DNA of 64,000 nt from Leuctra nigra (GCA_934045905.1 OW203768.1:26503060-26567059), one strand, 5' to 3'. Shown: positions 45,842 through 56,284, counted from the stretch's first letter. Program-made: numbers and translations. Notes: generated by a model not told the origin, from the sequence alone.

Positions 45842-46233
45842 CCCAGAAAAAACACTCCGTGTAAAAATACCAGCCAAGTCTCTTCAACTACAAAAAAATA
45901 GAAGAAATCTAAAAATTCAGCACTGAAAAGTAGTGATATCAAAAAATGGGCCAAGTCAAAACTTAATTTTAAAAACCAAAATATACTTGGCGCATCGTGT
46001 AGGTATATAAACAGTTAAGAATATGCCGAAAATCAAATGCACCTAATTATATAGTATACCTATAATGCCCTTAAAAACGATGCGCCAAGTATGATTTATT
46101 TTTAAAATGAAGTTTTGACTTGGCCCATTTTTTGATATCACTACTTTTCAGTGCTGAATTTTTAGATTTCTTCTATTTTTTTGAAGTTGAAGAGACTTGG
46201 CTGGTATTTTTACACGGAGTGTTTTTTATGGGG
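45842..46233. repeat. Solo palindromic module
   Basis: CCCAGAAAAAACACTCCG ... GGAGTGTTTTTTATGGGG with mirrored AGCCAAGTC and GATATCA motifs. Not followed by the CRE/ETS body. Confidence 0.8.
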
Positions 46234-46390
46234 ATATCCTTTACCCCTGAAGAGCCCTCGGCTCTAATCAAGATTTTGTGATGGATGGGAAGGGTCGTTT
46301 ATGTTATGGGAACTCGTATAATTCTTAATTTGCAAAACAAAGTGGTAGAATTAAAATGTTGACTCATATCAGCACATACGTATACGATTT
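46234..46390. other. Short unclassified gap
   Basis: Nothing supported. Confidence 0.4.
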
Positions 46391-47099
46391 TCTTATTTTT
46401 TTGAGAAGTATTTATTTAGCCGAAGCTATTTCATTTCACATTACAATAGTTATTCACTTTTACATTTTACATAATTGGTTACTAATAGTTTAAATTATTT
46501 TATTCAAATAAATCCACTGGTACATTACTGGGGTTGGTGATTGTATATAAAGCACGTAATAAAATTCTTTACAAATAGAACCAATTCGAATAATCCATGC
46601 ACATATGTAGACACAAATGGACCCCATTTAAAAATGAACACTACTTCGTTTTTTTTTATCTTCAAGTAAACGCTCATCTTGTCACTCATAAATCCTCTGC
46701 CAATATGCGGGGCCAGATATTTTGGCACTTTTTGGCACCGTAATATGCCTTCATGCACTTGGTGTGTTCTCTTCACAGCCTCTGAAAGCGCATTGAATCT
46801 GCTGAAGCTCAAAATAATATTTGTTGGCACGGCATTGAGGTCATAGATTAACCGTGTGTTCAACAACTTGCCGTAAATGGCAAAATGAGCAACTACTGTA
46901 ATATCTTCTCCCGTTATCAATCCTGTCACCATAATGTACTTGAGTTTCAGTAGTTCTTGGGCGGATGGGATACTCCGTCATATTCTCGTCATTATTAAAA
47001 CCAACATCTGCAGAATCGTCCCTCATTACTACAATCAAGACACCGCTATAAATTGACAGACCAATTTGCACTTCCTCGAGAGTGGTGTTGTCAGCCAAA
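46391..47099 (-). pseudogene. Unrecognised coding-like, possibly retrocopied sequence
   Basis: On the - strand two overlapping frames read like protein (ADNTTLEEVQIGLSIYSGVL in one; TGLITGEDITVVAHFAIYGK in the next, stop at 46525). A frameshift near 46900 would separate them. Downstream there are AATAAA-type signals and an A-rich run (complement of 46396-46402), as in a processed cDNA copy. It stops exactly at the Helitron 5' end (47100). I do not recognise the family, and it could be chance. Confidence 0.3.
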
Positions 47100-48605
47100 T
47101 CCTTTACTATAATACGCTTAAAAGAGATGAACGTCGTCCCCGTAGCAACGTGGCTGAAAATTTGGTTTTCTATACAAATTTTGAATTTTCCACCGATAGT
47201 GGTGAAACTCGCCAGTAATGTATATAATTACGTGACTTGATTTATAGTAACACTTTTACGGCATTCTGTTCAGTATTTACCGAGTTATTCGTGAAAAACA
47301 CCGCTTTTTCTGATGTCTTAATTTAAAACGTCAATTTCAATTGTGCAGTGAAAATGAATTTTAGTAGGCGGTGAAACTAATTTGTCAAAATCGACCAGAA
47401 CAATATTTGGCCATGGAATCCGGAGCTCGGAAGTTGCGTTACGATTCGCGTCTATAGACATCGTAAATTTAGCATCATTTTCAACGAAACTTGACTTTTC
47501 CTGTACATGATTTCAAGCGAACTGGCAAGCAAAAAGATTCGTTTGAATTCGATAAGTATTTAGAGAGATATTAAATAGAAACCAAACTGTCATTGAAAAA
47601 GTCACTTTCTTCGAAACTTTCCAAATGTAGAAGCCGTGAATGCTGACATTTTTGGGTTGTGTTATGGGGGGCCATTTGTGTCAAGGGACCATTTCTGTCC
47701 AGAGTGTAATATTGTTACCTTTTGATATTGGACCTAATTTCCAATATACGTCTCTCATTTGATATGACTACTTAAACAAAGATCAATCAAGCAAGTAGGT
47801 ACATACATTTTCTGCTGACTTCACAACTTAGCATTTTATCAAAAGATTATAGTTGGTACACCTACATAATACTGTATCGTTCGTTGATGTTTTGATGTGA
47901 GCTGAGAATATGCGAACAATTAAATAATCAGGATAAGTTCTAAAGTGAAAACATGCATAAAATTTAGTTGATTTCGTAATTTTTTAAGTTATTACATAAA
48001 AAGTGACGAACTTCGATTAAATCTCGAAACCACTTTTCGTTCATCAAAATTACAAATCAAATCATATTCCATTTTATTATCAATCATGCCTATTTGTTTT
48101 AATTCTTTCAAATATTTCTTCTTATTTTGGAACCTGAATTCGATCATCATGTTCATATATATTATTCGTTGTGTTTCAAATATTATTAAAATTATTTTAA
48201 TTCTACATACCATTCAACTGAAGTTTTTGTTTTTATTCTTCGTTGAGTCGCATTTGTTCATATGTTTTATCATGCTTAAAATGTTTTAATAATATTAAGT
48301 TATTCACGATATATTAAATATTTTCAAAATAGTTACACATGTTTTCTTTGTTTCTAATTTACGACAGGTGTGTATTGGGGTTATTGTGGGATTAGTGCAC
48401 CTTCCACAGATATAACTATAAAAGAGCCTTGATTTGCATTTATGGTCGGTCATTCCGTGAGGATGAAAAAAATTGTCACGAGAGACAATTCTTTGCCAGC
48501 ATATAAGAGTAGTTTAATTTTAATGGTCGTCCATCTTCTGTTATGCATTGCCTTGCCCAGAAAGAGAGCTCAGTTTGTCATGTATTACATGGCGGGGCTC
48601 TCTAG
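47100..48605 (+). mobile_element. Helitron, non-autonomous, tandem copy 1
   Basis: 1506 bp. The 5' end TCCTTTACTATAATACG is close to the canonical Helitron TCTCTACTA start and is preceded by A. The 3' end is a hairpin (GAGAGC...GCTCTC, with inner ATGTATTACAT) followed directly by CTAG (48602-48605). No Rep/helicase ORF. Its CTAG is immediately followed by the TC of the next copy. Confidence 0.82.
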
Positions 48606-49973
48606 TCCTTTACTATAATATGCTTAAAAGAGAAGAACGTCGTCCCCGTAGCAACGTGGCTGAAAATTTGGTTTTCTATACAAATCTTGATTTTTCCACC
48701 AATCAAGTTGAAACTCGCCAGTAATGTATAGAATTACGTGACTTGGTTTATAGTAACACTTTCGCGATATTCTGTTCAGTATTTACCGAGTTATTCGTGA
48801 AAAACACAAATTTTTCTGATGTCTTAATTTTAAACGTCAATTTCAATTGTGCAGTGAAAATGAATTTTAGTAGGCGGTGAAAGTATTTTTCCAAAATCGA
48901 CCAGAACAATATTTGGCCATGGAATCCGGAGTTTGGAAATTGCGTTACGATTCGCGTCTATAGACATCGAGAAATTTAGCACAATTTTCTACGAAACTTG
49001 ACTTTTCCTGTTCATAATTTCAAGCGAACAGCCAAGCAAAAAGATTCGTTTGAATCCGATAAGTATTTAAAGAGATATTAAATAGAAACCAAATTGTCAT
49101 TGAAAAAGTCACTTTTCTAAACTGTCGAACTGTAGTAGGCCGTGCATCCATTTGGCAGTGAAGAAAATATTGGAATTTCCAATGGAGACCTTGACTAGAA
49201 TCACGGGCAACGCAACGTTTCATGTGAATAAATGCAGACATTTTTGGGGTGAGGTATGGGGGAGGGAGGCATAAGAAAACATCTCTATCCACACTGTAAT
49301 ATTGTTACCTTTTGATATTGGACCTTATTTCCAATACGTCTATCATTTAATATGACTATTAACAAGAATCAATCGAGGACATATTTTCCGCCTGACTTCA
49401 CAACTTCGCATTTTATTAAAACATTTTAGGTGGAACATACGCCTTATAATGAATTGTATATTTTAGAAATTGAAATGATATTGAATAGTTTGTTGATGTT
49501 TTGATGTGTGCAGAGATGCGAACGATCAAATAATCAGGAAAAGTTCTAAAGTGGAAACCTGCATAAAATTTAGTAGATTTCTATTATTCCCTTTCGTAAC
49601 CTGGAATGTCAGTAATTTTCTAAGCTGTTACATAAAAAGGGACAAACTTTGATTAAATCTCGGTACCATTTTTCGTTCATCATATTTCAAATATTCCATT
49701 TTATTATTAATCATCATGCATATTTGTTTTAATTTAGTTTCAAATATGTATTCTTATTTTATAACCTAAATTCGATCATCATATTGACACATTTATTCTA
49801 TTGTTTCAAATATTATACAAATTATTTTATTTATTTCTTCCATGCAACTGCAATTTTTGTATTTAATCTTCATTGAGTCGTATATTCATATTTTTTTATC
49901 AAGCTTAAAATGTTTTTTTTTTATTTATTTTTTATTGCACACAATTATTCACGATTTATTTAAATATCTTCAA

Positions 49974-50253
49974 AACATTTTTTTGTCTGGGGCTTAATGT
50001 GGCACTGTTCTGCAGCGAGGCTAATGGCGACGGATGAATGATTATGATGATGATTGGGAGATGATGCTGAAGAGTAGGGAAGGTGGGAAGGAGGCGGTCG
50101 TGGCCTATTAGTAGGGTACCTTCCCAGCATTTGCCTGTCGACTAAGGGAATACCACGAAAAAAAACCCAGTCAGGAAGGACGACCGCGGGAATCGAACCC
50201 CGGCCTCCGGAATACAAGTTCCGAGCGTTACCACTCAGCCATACCTGTTCCGG
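49974..50253 (-). mobile_element. tRNA-derived SINE
   Basis: 280 bp flanked by ATCTTCAA (49966-49973, 50254-50261). On the - strand the head reads GGTATGGCTGAGTGGTAACG...CGGGGTTCGATTCCCG. That is a tRNA-like head with a B box and an anticodon loop CTTGTAT (TGT, Thr-like). It ends in an A-run (complement of 49977-49984). No variable arm. Confidence 0.8.
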
Positions 50254-50331
50254 ATCTTCAATACAGTTACCTTACATATGTACACAACAGGTGTGCATTG
50301 GAGTTAATGCACCTTCCACAGATATTACTAT

Positions 50332-50830
50332 CAGGGCCGTATTAGGACCTTAGTAGGCCCTAGGCAGTAGGCAGTACTTTTTTCGTAGGCCCCTTCCCCC
50401 TGTCCGAATATATTTTAATTTTTCCAGTGGTTAATCAATAATAAGCGGGGAGACGCAATGATTTTTAGTGTTTTGCTTTAGAAAACAATGGGCATGGGCG
50501 TCCGCAGGATTTCTGCCAAGTGGGGGCAAGGCAAGGAAAACAATATTTGACGTGTCAAGGGGGGTATAGGGGAGCGGCCCCCACCCTGCCCCGCAGGTTT
50601 TTTTTTGTTTTTTGGACACTTTGAAATCAATTTAAGAAGTTATGAGGTGTATTTTGTTGAAATATTCAATATTTTTTAAATTTGGCACTTTGGAGTGGTG
50701 AGAGACATGTTCAAATCTGCCCCGCAAGAAATTTTTTGGTTTTTTGACACTTTGAAATCAATTTTCTGGCACTTTCGTAGCCCCAAAAGCTTTGTAGGCC
50801 CTATGCTGCCTTATGGATAATACGGCTCTG
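50332..50830. mobile_element. hAT non-autonomous transposon with 8-bp TSD
   Basis: 499 bp with terminal inverted repeats CAGGGCCGTATTA and TAATACGGCTCTG, flanked by perfect ATTACTAT duplications (50324-50331, 50831-50838). Helitron copy 1 shows the uninterrupted site (GATATAACTATAAAAG near 48405). The interior is mixed, with GGCCCTAGGCAGTAGG and CCGC-rich stretches. No transposase. Confidence 0.9.
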
Positions 50831-51024
50831 ATTACTATAACGGAGCATTGATTTCCATTTATGATAGGTCATTCCGTGAGGGTAAAAAAACACGAGAGAC
50901 AATTCTTTGCCAGCATATAAGATTAGTTTAATTTTAATGGTGCACGGTCCATCTTCTGTTGTGCCTTGCCTTGCCCAGAAAGGAGAGCTCATTGTGTCAT
51001 GTATTGCATGGCGGGGCTCTCTAG

Positions 51025-51349
51025 TTATTAATAATGGACGTACGGTTTTCCATTAAAAGAGACGAGGAAATAGACACCGAATTTGTAGACGTTAGATACG
51101 TTTAAATCAGTATACTTGCATAATTATAATTTGATCAATACTCAGTTACAAATTTTGTAACTGAGTATTAATCAAATATATAATTATTCAAATATACTGA
51201 TTTAAACGTATCTAACGTCTACAAATTCGGTGTCTATTTCCTCGTCTCTCTAGTGGAAATAAAATTGTGGGGATTCCTGATTTTGAACAAGTGCAATGAA
51301 CTTATTGTTATGACGTAACCAACTTACACTCGAATTGTTTTGGTTTCAG
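51025..51349. repeat. Palindromic MITE at 51047-51259, then acceptor
   Basis: 51058-51150 and 51157-51249 are inverted copies (AGACGAGGAAATAGACACCG...), about 95% alike, around CAAATTTTG. Outer bases TTTCCATTA / TAGTGGAAA extend the pairing. The remaining 90 bp lead to the acceptor TTTTGGTTTCAG of exon 51350. Confidence 0.8.
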
Positions 51350-51500
51350 TGCCAGCTCCACCATTATTTAGGTTCATAGGATGCTTCAAGGACAACGAGA
51401 CAAGAGTTTTGTCTAAATCAGGCGTCAGGAGTTCCACCAATTCGCCTGTTCATTGCGCAATGTTCTGCGCCGATGCGAAGTACTTCGGACTCGAATCCAG
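51350..51500 (+). CDS. WSC domain 3, first half exon
   Basis: 151 bp with acceptor TTTTGGTTTCAG (ends 51349) and donor GTTGGT (51501, poor consensus). Phase 1 in, phase 2 out. The peptide carries PAPPLFRFIGCFKDNETRVL, SPVHCAMFC and KYFGLES. Same layout as domains 1 and 2. The terminal AG plus C of exon 53846 gives Ser (ESSTNCYCGD). The ORF reading through the donor is not a separate gene. Confidence 0.87.
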
Positions 51501-53361
51501 GTTGGTCTCTCAATCACAGTGTAGCCGCGTCAGTCACCTCGGCCGCTGACAGCGTCCACCTTAACACCACGAGCAGGTCGTGGTGTGTCTTTGCCTAGTG
51601 GCTAGCTCAGACATAGATAGGTCGATGGGTTTGAACATAGAAAAACAATTAATTAAACAGAGTAGGAACTAGGAGACTACAAAGATGTTCGGCAGTGGTT
51701 ACTCAGTACAACTCAATACTCAGAATTACAAAAGAAATAATCCACACAGGTGGTTTTATTATACAAAACCATCAACTCAAAAGAGTTACTGAACTGAACA
51801 GGCATAAAATAAATAGCACATGGTTTGAGTAGAAAAATGCAAATGGCCTCCGGCCCATGAAGTTACTAGATTGAACAAGAAAGAAAAGTAAATAATTAAA
51901 TAATACAGTGTGGCAATGCCAACACTTACCTCGAGAGCCTCCTCGACAGATTACTAAACACTAGAGTCAAAATGGGCTAGCACTTTGGTTCGAGAACCTC
52001 CGTGCACATTTACTCTGGTACCTTCTATACCTTTCTCATACGTATTCAAATTGTGGAAAGCATAAAATAGCTGTATAATAATGGAATTTCGAAATACAGA
52101 TTTAAACAGAATAATGGTCTATCCGAGACGAAAACCGAAGGGAACGAACAGGACGTCTTGATCAGAGAACGCCCCTCAAGAAAACCACGAGGTTGGCAAA
52201 ACGTCGGTAGCAAGCAAGACAGTCAAACGCCTCAAACTCACAAACTGAATCGAATGAACGAAACCAGCTTGGCTCTACAAATAGACTAAGGGCAAGACTT
52301 CTTAGCAAAAACACAAATGAAAGTCTAAGAAAACATTCATAGACTAAAACTGAAAGGCGTAAGCCGTATGTGAATCTACTTTACCATGCTTCCCGGTTTA
52401 CCCTGGCTCGCGGAGTTCACGTCCAAACCCCTCGGTAGACGACACGAAAAGACATCGAGGGAAGTTACATGATTTACGAGCAAGACAAAATATCATCCCT
52501 TACATTACATCCGGTAATGGAAAATTACCTGTACAACGTCAGAATGACAGCTCGCATCAAAACCTACAAGGTCGGACCATGCTACTTGAACCAACCAGTG
52601 GCGCTATCCCACGGCCGAACAGATAACTAACAGTAAAAGAGTGGGAAAATACAAAACCCAATAGGTGGAATAGATGTTAGGTAGGTAATAGTTTTTTAAA
52701 CTGTTACAACAGATCCACATAAGTGATTCAAATTTCTTCAAACCTGCTACTAGAAGTTGAACATCTGACGTATTCCTCTTCAGCACATCCCCGTTATCAT
52801 TTTGGATATCATATTGTACGTCTAAACCCTTTGCGTGACCTTCAAATTGCGTAGATTTCTACTACCTACTACCCACCTTTTCGTAACCAGTGTTTTAATT
52901 AGATACATTTATTTTGATCAAGATAAGTACAGATAACCTGCAAAAAAAAATCTTGTTAAGATGATGGATGCATTTCCATGAAATCGTCTAGATAATAGTT
53001 AAAGTATTTAAAAAATAAATATCTAGATAATTGTAATAGACATAGATTTTTTAACCAAATACTACTGTTCCCCAATTATTTTCGAATCCTAAATTCGGAA
53101 CTCAAGTTTTTAAAAAATGGGGCCGTCAAAACAAGAAAACTAATGCGACTAAACGGAGATGAATTTCCTTTTCCATATCTTCTATCGCATTTGAGGTTCG
53201 TTCATGTTCAAACACACAAATGCATTTTAATTTGTATTCTTTATCTCGATAATTGCCAATAGATAACTAATTTTTTTAACTAGATAAAGATAAAGATAAT
53301 CAATAATTTGACTATCTTTATAAACAAATAGATTAAATAAATCTAGATAATCATTAAGATA
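51501..53361. other. Intron 6, mostly unclassified
   Basis: It includes a moderately GC-rich stretch (51890-52640) with a repeated ACCTCGAGAGCCTCC / GGTTCGAGAACCTCC phrase, possibly old retroelement sequence. No domain or end is recognised. Confidence 0.45.
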
Positions 53362-53768
53362 ATGCAAAGTCATTGCAACCAACTTTGTCCCCAATCTTAC
53401 AAAGTTTCAGCCAAATCCTCCTATTGGTTCATATTGAAACCCATATTTCCTGTGATTTTTGAAATTTAAACTAGAACCGATTGACCAATTAACTAAAACT
53501 TCGCATGGTCCTTGAGACGAACATTTTAGGTATTTTTGCCAATTTGAGGACTAATCTGTCGTTATTTTCAAAAGTAATTGTCATTTTAGGGACATCTTAT
53601 TCTATAATCTTGAAATTTTTGAAAATTGTATACTTAATTTATTTACCTGCCTTCTTTATGCAGTACCAAGGCCTGAAGAGAAGCTGATACTTGCAAAGGC
53701 ATATCAAATCGGATGCAGTACGAAGGCTCGCTCATCAACGCGTTACCTAGTATTCCTAGTTTTCCTAG
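53362..53768 (+). mobile_element. HINE, 5'-truncated
   Basis: The body (GCAAAGTCATTGCAACCAAC...) and tail (GGCTCGCTCATCAACGCG, then CCTAG three times at 53746-53768) are present, the head is missing. The hairpin partner GAGCG is lost. It ends 77 bp before WSC exon 53846. Confidence 0.7.
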
Positions 53769-53845
53769 TATTATTCTTAATTAACTGAAGGCACACTGTT
53801 ACGAAGTGCTAACAGAATGTACATGTTCTTTGTGTTATCTGCCAG

Positions 53846-54000
53846 CACTAATTGTTACTGTGGTGATGTCCTGCCTGCGATTGGAATACCAGCATCGGAA
53901 TGCAGACAAAAATGCCCTGGCCTGCAGGGGCATGCCCATGCCTCTCAGCTGGGAGACACTTGCGGCGGCATTTGGGCCTTGGACGTATATGAGCTATCCG
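53846..54000 (+). CDS. WSC domain 3, second half exon
   Basis: 155 bp with acceptor TTATCTGCCAG (ends 53845) and donor GTACGT (54001). Phase 2 in, phase 1 out. The peptide carries TNCYCGDVLP, SECRQKCPG and DTCGGIWALDVYELSG. It is longer than its counterparts by an inserted loop (GLQGHAHASQLG) between the Cys pair and the TCGG motif. Domain 3 keeps eight cysteines. G54000 joins AA of exon 55545 to give Glu. Confidence 0.87.
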
Positions 54001-54640
54001 GTACGTCTCACATTTAGGAGTTACTTCGTGTGAAGTTCATGGTCATCATGGCAAGAGGAATACGAAGATTAATGAAACAAAACTTCATGTAATTGTTTAT
54101 CCCCGTAACGTCAGTTATTACTGAGTCAGTTACTTCTTCAAAATAAAATAAATATTAAGATGTATCTATGGAATGAATTGAAATCAAGAAACAGTGAAAC
54201 TCAAACCAATAAAAATTGGTACTCGAAAAGAAAAGGATTGGCGGCTGGTAAGGTTTCTTGACAATCAATCCTTGTTATTATCAATGAAATAAGAGCTCAC
54301 CTACTTGAGGTAGATGATGCGTTAACACAGCCTTCATGGGATGATGCCATCAAAACTTAATCAGCCAATCCTTTTCTTTTCGAGTACCGATTTTTATTGG
54401 TTGGAGTGTACTAGCGTGTTAACAAGTAGCTGTGCTGGTTGTCTCTCTCTGCTCCATATAAAAACATGTTTGTGTTATGAGTCGGAGGGAGGCAGAATAA
54501 CACGGTCTTCTTTCCACCACTGTACAAGTATTAAGGTGATGCAAAATACCGGTCGAATCATGCTAGTAATATTGAGTTAATTTTATGATTTTATACATGA
54601 TGAGTGAAGTAATATTTGAATTGCAATGAACGAAAAAAAA
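54001..54640. other. Intron 7; inverted repeat at 54203-54403
   Basis: Arms 54203-54245 and 54361-54403 (ATTGGTACTCGAAAAGAAAA and its complement) pair with about 115 bp between. No gene. Confidence 0.65.
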
Positions 54641-54990
54641 AACGGCGAATTCATATAAAGATTCAGATATATGAAAACGTTGCTTTCACCGCCACAGCCT
54701 AAGCGGCTGAAAAGATTGAACTAACATTTTCAACAAATGTGCACTTTTGGCGTCTGATTATACCCTGCACTTACGATTTTTTTGTGCCAACGGCTTATCC
54801 TATCGGAACAAGATTTGCCCCAATCTATTTAGACGGTTATCTACAGACAATATCAATAGTTGAAATAGAAAGCTAATGGAGCGGTCGCTACACCTAGCCA
54901 AATCGTACAGTGCGCACACTCACACACAACAACAATTTACTCAACAATTTACAACAATTTACAACATTTTAATGTAATTAACAACATGTC
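54641..54990 (-). repeat. Two reversed composite-repeat fragments
   Basis: 54660-54870 carries CACCGCCACAGCCTAAGCGG and TGTGCACTTTTGGCGTCTG. 54873-54990 restarts at the terminal hairpin (CTAATGGAGCGGTCGC). The order is broken, so deletion or reinsertion happened. The hairpin is degraded. Confidence 0.65.
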
Positions 54991-55544
54991 ATTTTCGGCC
55001 TACTATAACTTTACCCTTTATAGGGCAGAATGTCTCCGTTCAAAAAGAATTAAAAACAACTTCTTCATAACTTTGAATAGAGTTTAGGGGCATGGAAAAC
55101 ATTTTGAAAATACAAAATTCAAAACCGAATTTTAGAAGTAGGATGGTATAACTATTGTACCATTGACCGCTCTCGCATACTGCGTTTATTACACAGTGGA
55201 TTATTTTATGTTTTTGGTGGACGATTGCCTAAGACCTTTTTAAAGTATTTCTCGGTGTTCATATTTTTTGTTTCAAAGATACGATTGACTATTTGGATGT
55301 GTCATTGACTTGGATAATTTTTGATATCACTTCTTTTCAATGTTGGTTTTTTGAAGTGAAGAAACATGTATTCCTTTTTTACACTGAGAGATTTTTTGGG
55401 TATATATTGGTTGATATATTGGAAAGAGTAGATAAGAAAACATGATTTGTCATGATTTATAACTCTGAGCCACCAACTCTTAGAGCTAGATCATGTAGTT
55501 AAGTTACAGTCTCTCAGTGGATGAGATAATGTTTGTGTTCACAG
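54991..55544. repeat. Intron 7 end; half palindromic module at 55236-55395
   Basis: 55236-55395 is the right arm of a long module (AAAGTATTTCTCGGTG, GTCATTGACTTGG). The rest is unclassified and ends in the acceptor TTTGTGTTCACAG. Confidence 0.6.
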
Positions 55545-55692
55545 AACCCGCGCTCAACGACAACGGCAGTCTCGGTTGCTATCAGCACAGCTATGCAGTC
55601 GACTGGGATCGTCTAGATCTCAATGATCTCAACACACCTGAACGGTGCATGAGGATGTGTATGGGACACTTGTACGCCGGCGTAAAACACGG
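55545..55692 (+). CDS. WSC domain 4, first half exon (divergent)
   Basis: 148 bp with acceptor GTGTTCACAG (ends 55544) and donor GTAATA (55693). Phase 1 in, phase 2 out. The peptide carries NGSLGCYQHSYAVDWDRL, TPERCMRMC and HLYAGVKHG. The three cysteine positions and exon phases match the other first halves. The usual R-V-L loop is replaced by an acidic DWDRLDLNDL stretch, and KYFGLE becomes HLYAGVK, so this domain may bind something different. GG plus A of exon 56142 gives Gly. Confidence 0.8.
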
Positions 55693-56051
55693 GTAATACA
55701 TCTCTGAACATGTTGGTTAATAATATTGTATCGCATTGATACTTCACTACACATAAACTTGTAAAAAAAAACTGCCAAGCACCTTCCCACCTGAAAGGAT
55801 TGAGAGCCAATCAAAATGGTGAAAAAACATTGCGTAATATTAGATATATTAACCTAAGCGCTACATTAAGCTTTGTGCAGCGCTTAGAAAGGGGGAGGGG
55901 GTGGGGATGCAGTCGTATCCCGAACAGCACTCGAGCAGTCCACCATTCACCATATAAAATTAGGTTTAGCGTCCAAAAATAACTTATAAATTCTTTAAAT
56001 TCTAAAAAAACGTCCTGCTTGGTAACAAAAATGAATTGTTTGTTGTATCTG
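55693..56051. other. Intron 8, unclassified
   Basis: No element recognised in this 360-bp stretch. Confidence 0.5.
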
Positions 56052-56141
56052 TTTGATCTCTATCTGATTGATCTCAATCTGATTGATCTCTATCTGTTTG
56101 ATCTCTATCTCATTGATCTCTATCTGATTGATATTTCCCAG
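56052..56141 (+). repeat. 15-bp minisatellite ending at a splice acceptor
   Basis: Exactly six 15-base units of the type (A/T)TTGATCTCTATCTG. The sixth is ATTGATATTTCCCAG, whose last AG is the acceptor of exon 56142. Most units carry CTGAT or CTGTT, close to a branch-point consensus. Confidence 0.9.
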
Positions 56142-56284
56142 AACGCAATGCTACTGCGGTGATGTTCTGCCCAGCACAAATCTGTCCAGATCGAGCTGTG
56201 AGCTGAAATGTCCTGGAGACCTCAACTACACCTGCGGGGGAGACCAGGCTATGGACGTTTACTTTGCGTCTCAAATACCGCAAG
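56142..56284 (+). CDS. WSC domain 4, second half exon
   Basis: 143 bp with acceptor ATATTTCCCAG (ends 56141) and donor GTAGGA (56285). Phase 2 in, phase 1 out. The peptide carries TQCYCGDVLP, SSCELKCPG and YTCGGDQAMDVYFASQIPQG. It completes a fourth eight-cysteine WSC domain. The downstream exon it should splice to in phase 1 is not seen in the next 7.7 kb. A large reversed repeat begins 20 bases after its end. Confidence 0.88.

Larger units (their letters stand above)
48606..51024 (+). mobile_element. Helitron, non-autonomous, tandem copy 2
   Basis: It starts TCCTTTACTATAATATGC directly after copy 1, and ends GGCGGGGCTCTCTAG (51021-51024) followed by host T. It matches copy 1 along its length apart from two later insertions (SINE 49974-50253 and hAT 50332-50830) and a roughly 80-bp extra piece around 49120-49210. 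Confidence 0.82.

Noticed and set aside
50160..50250. Functional tRNA on the - strand
   Set aside because: The sequence continues into a SINE body and A-tail within an 8-bp TSD; the acceptor stem is not convincing.
54341..54580. 79-codon ORF in intron 7
   Set aside because: It starts in one arm of an inverted repeat and has no domain or splice context.
5307..56284. Identification as Kremen or polycystin
   Set aside because: No kringle, CUB, PLAT or REJ-like exon is seen; only Ig and WSC exons. The name was left empty.
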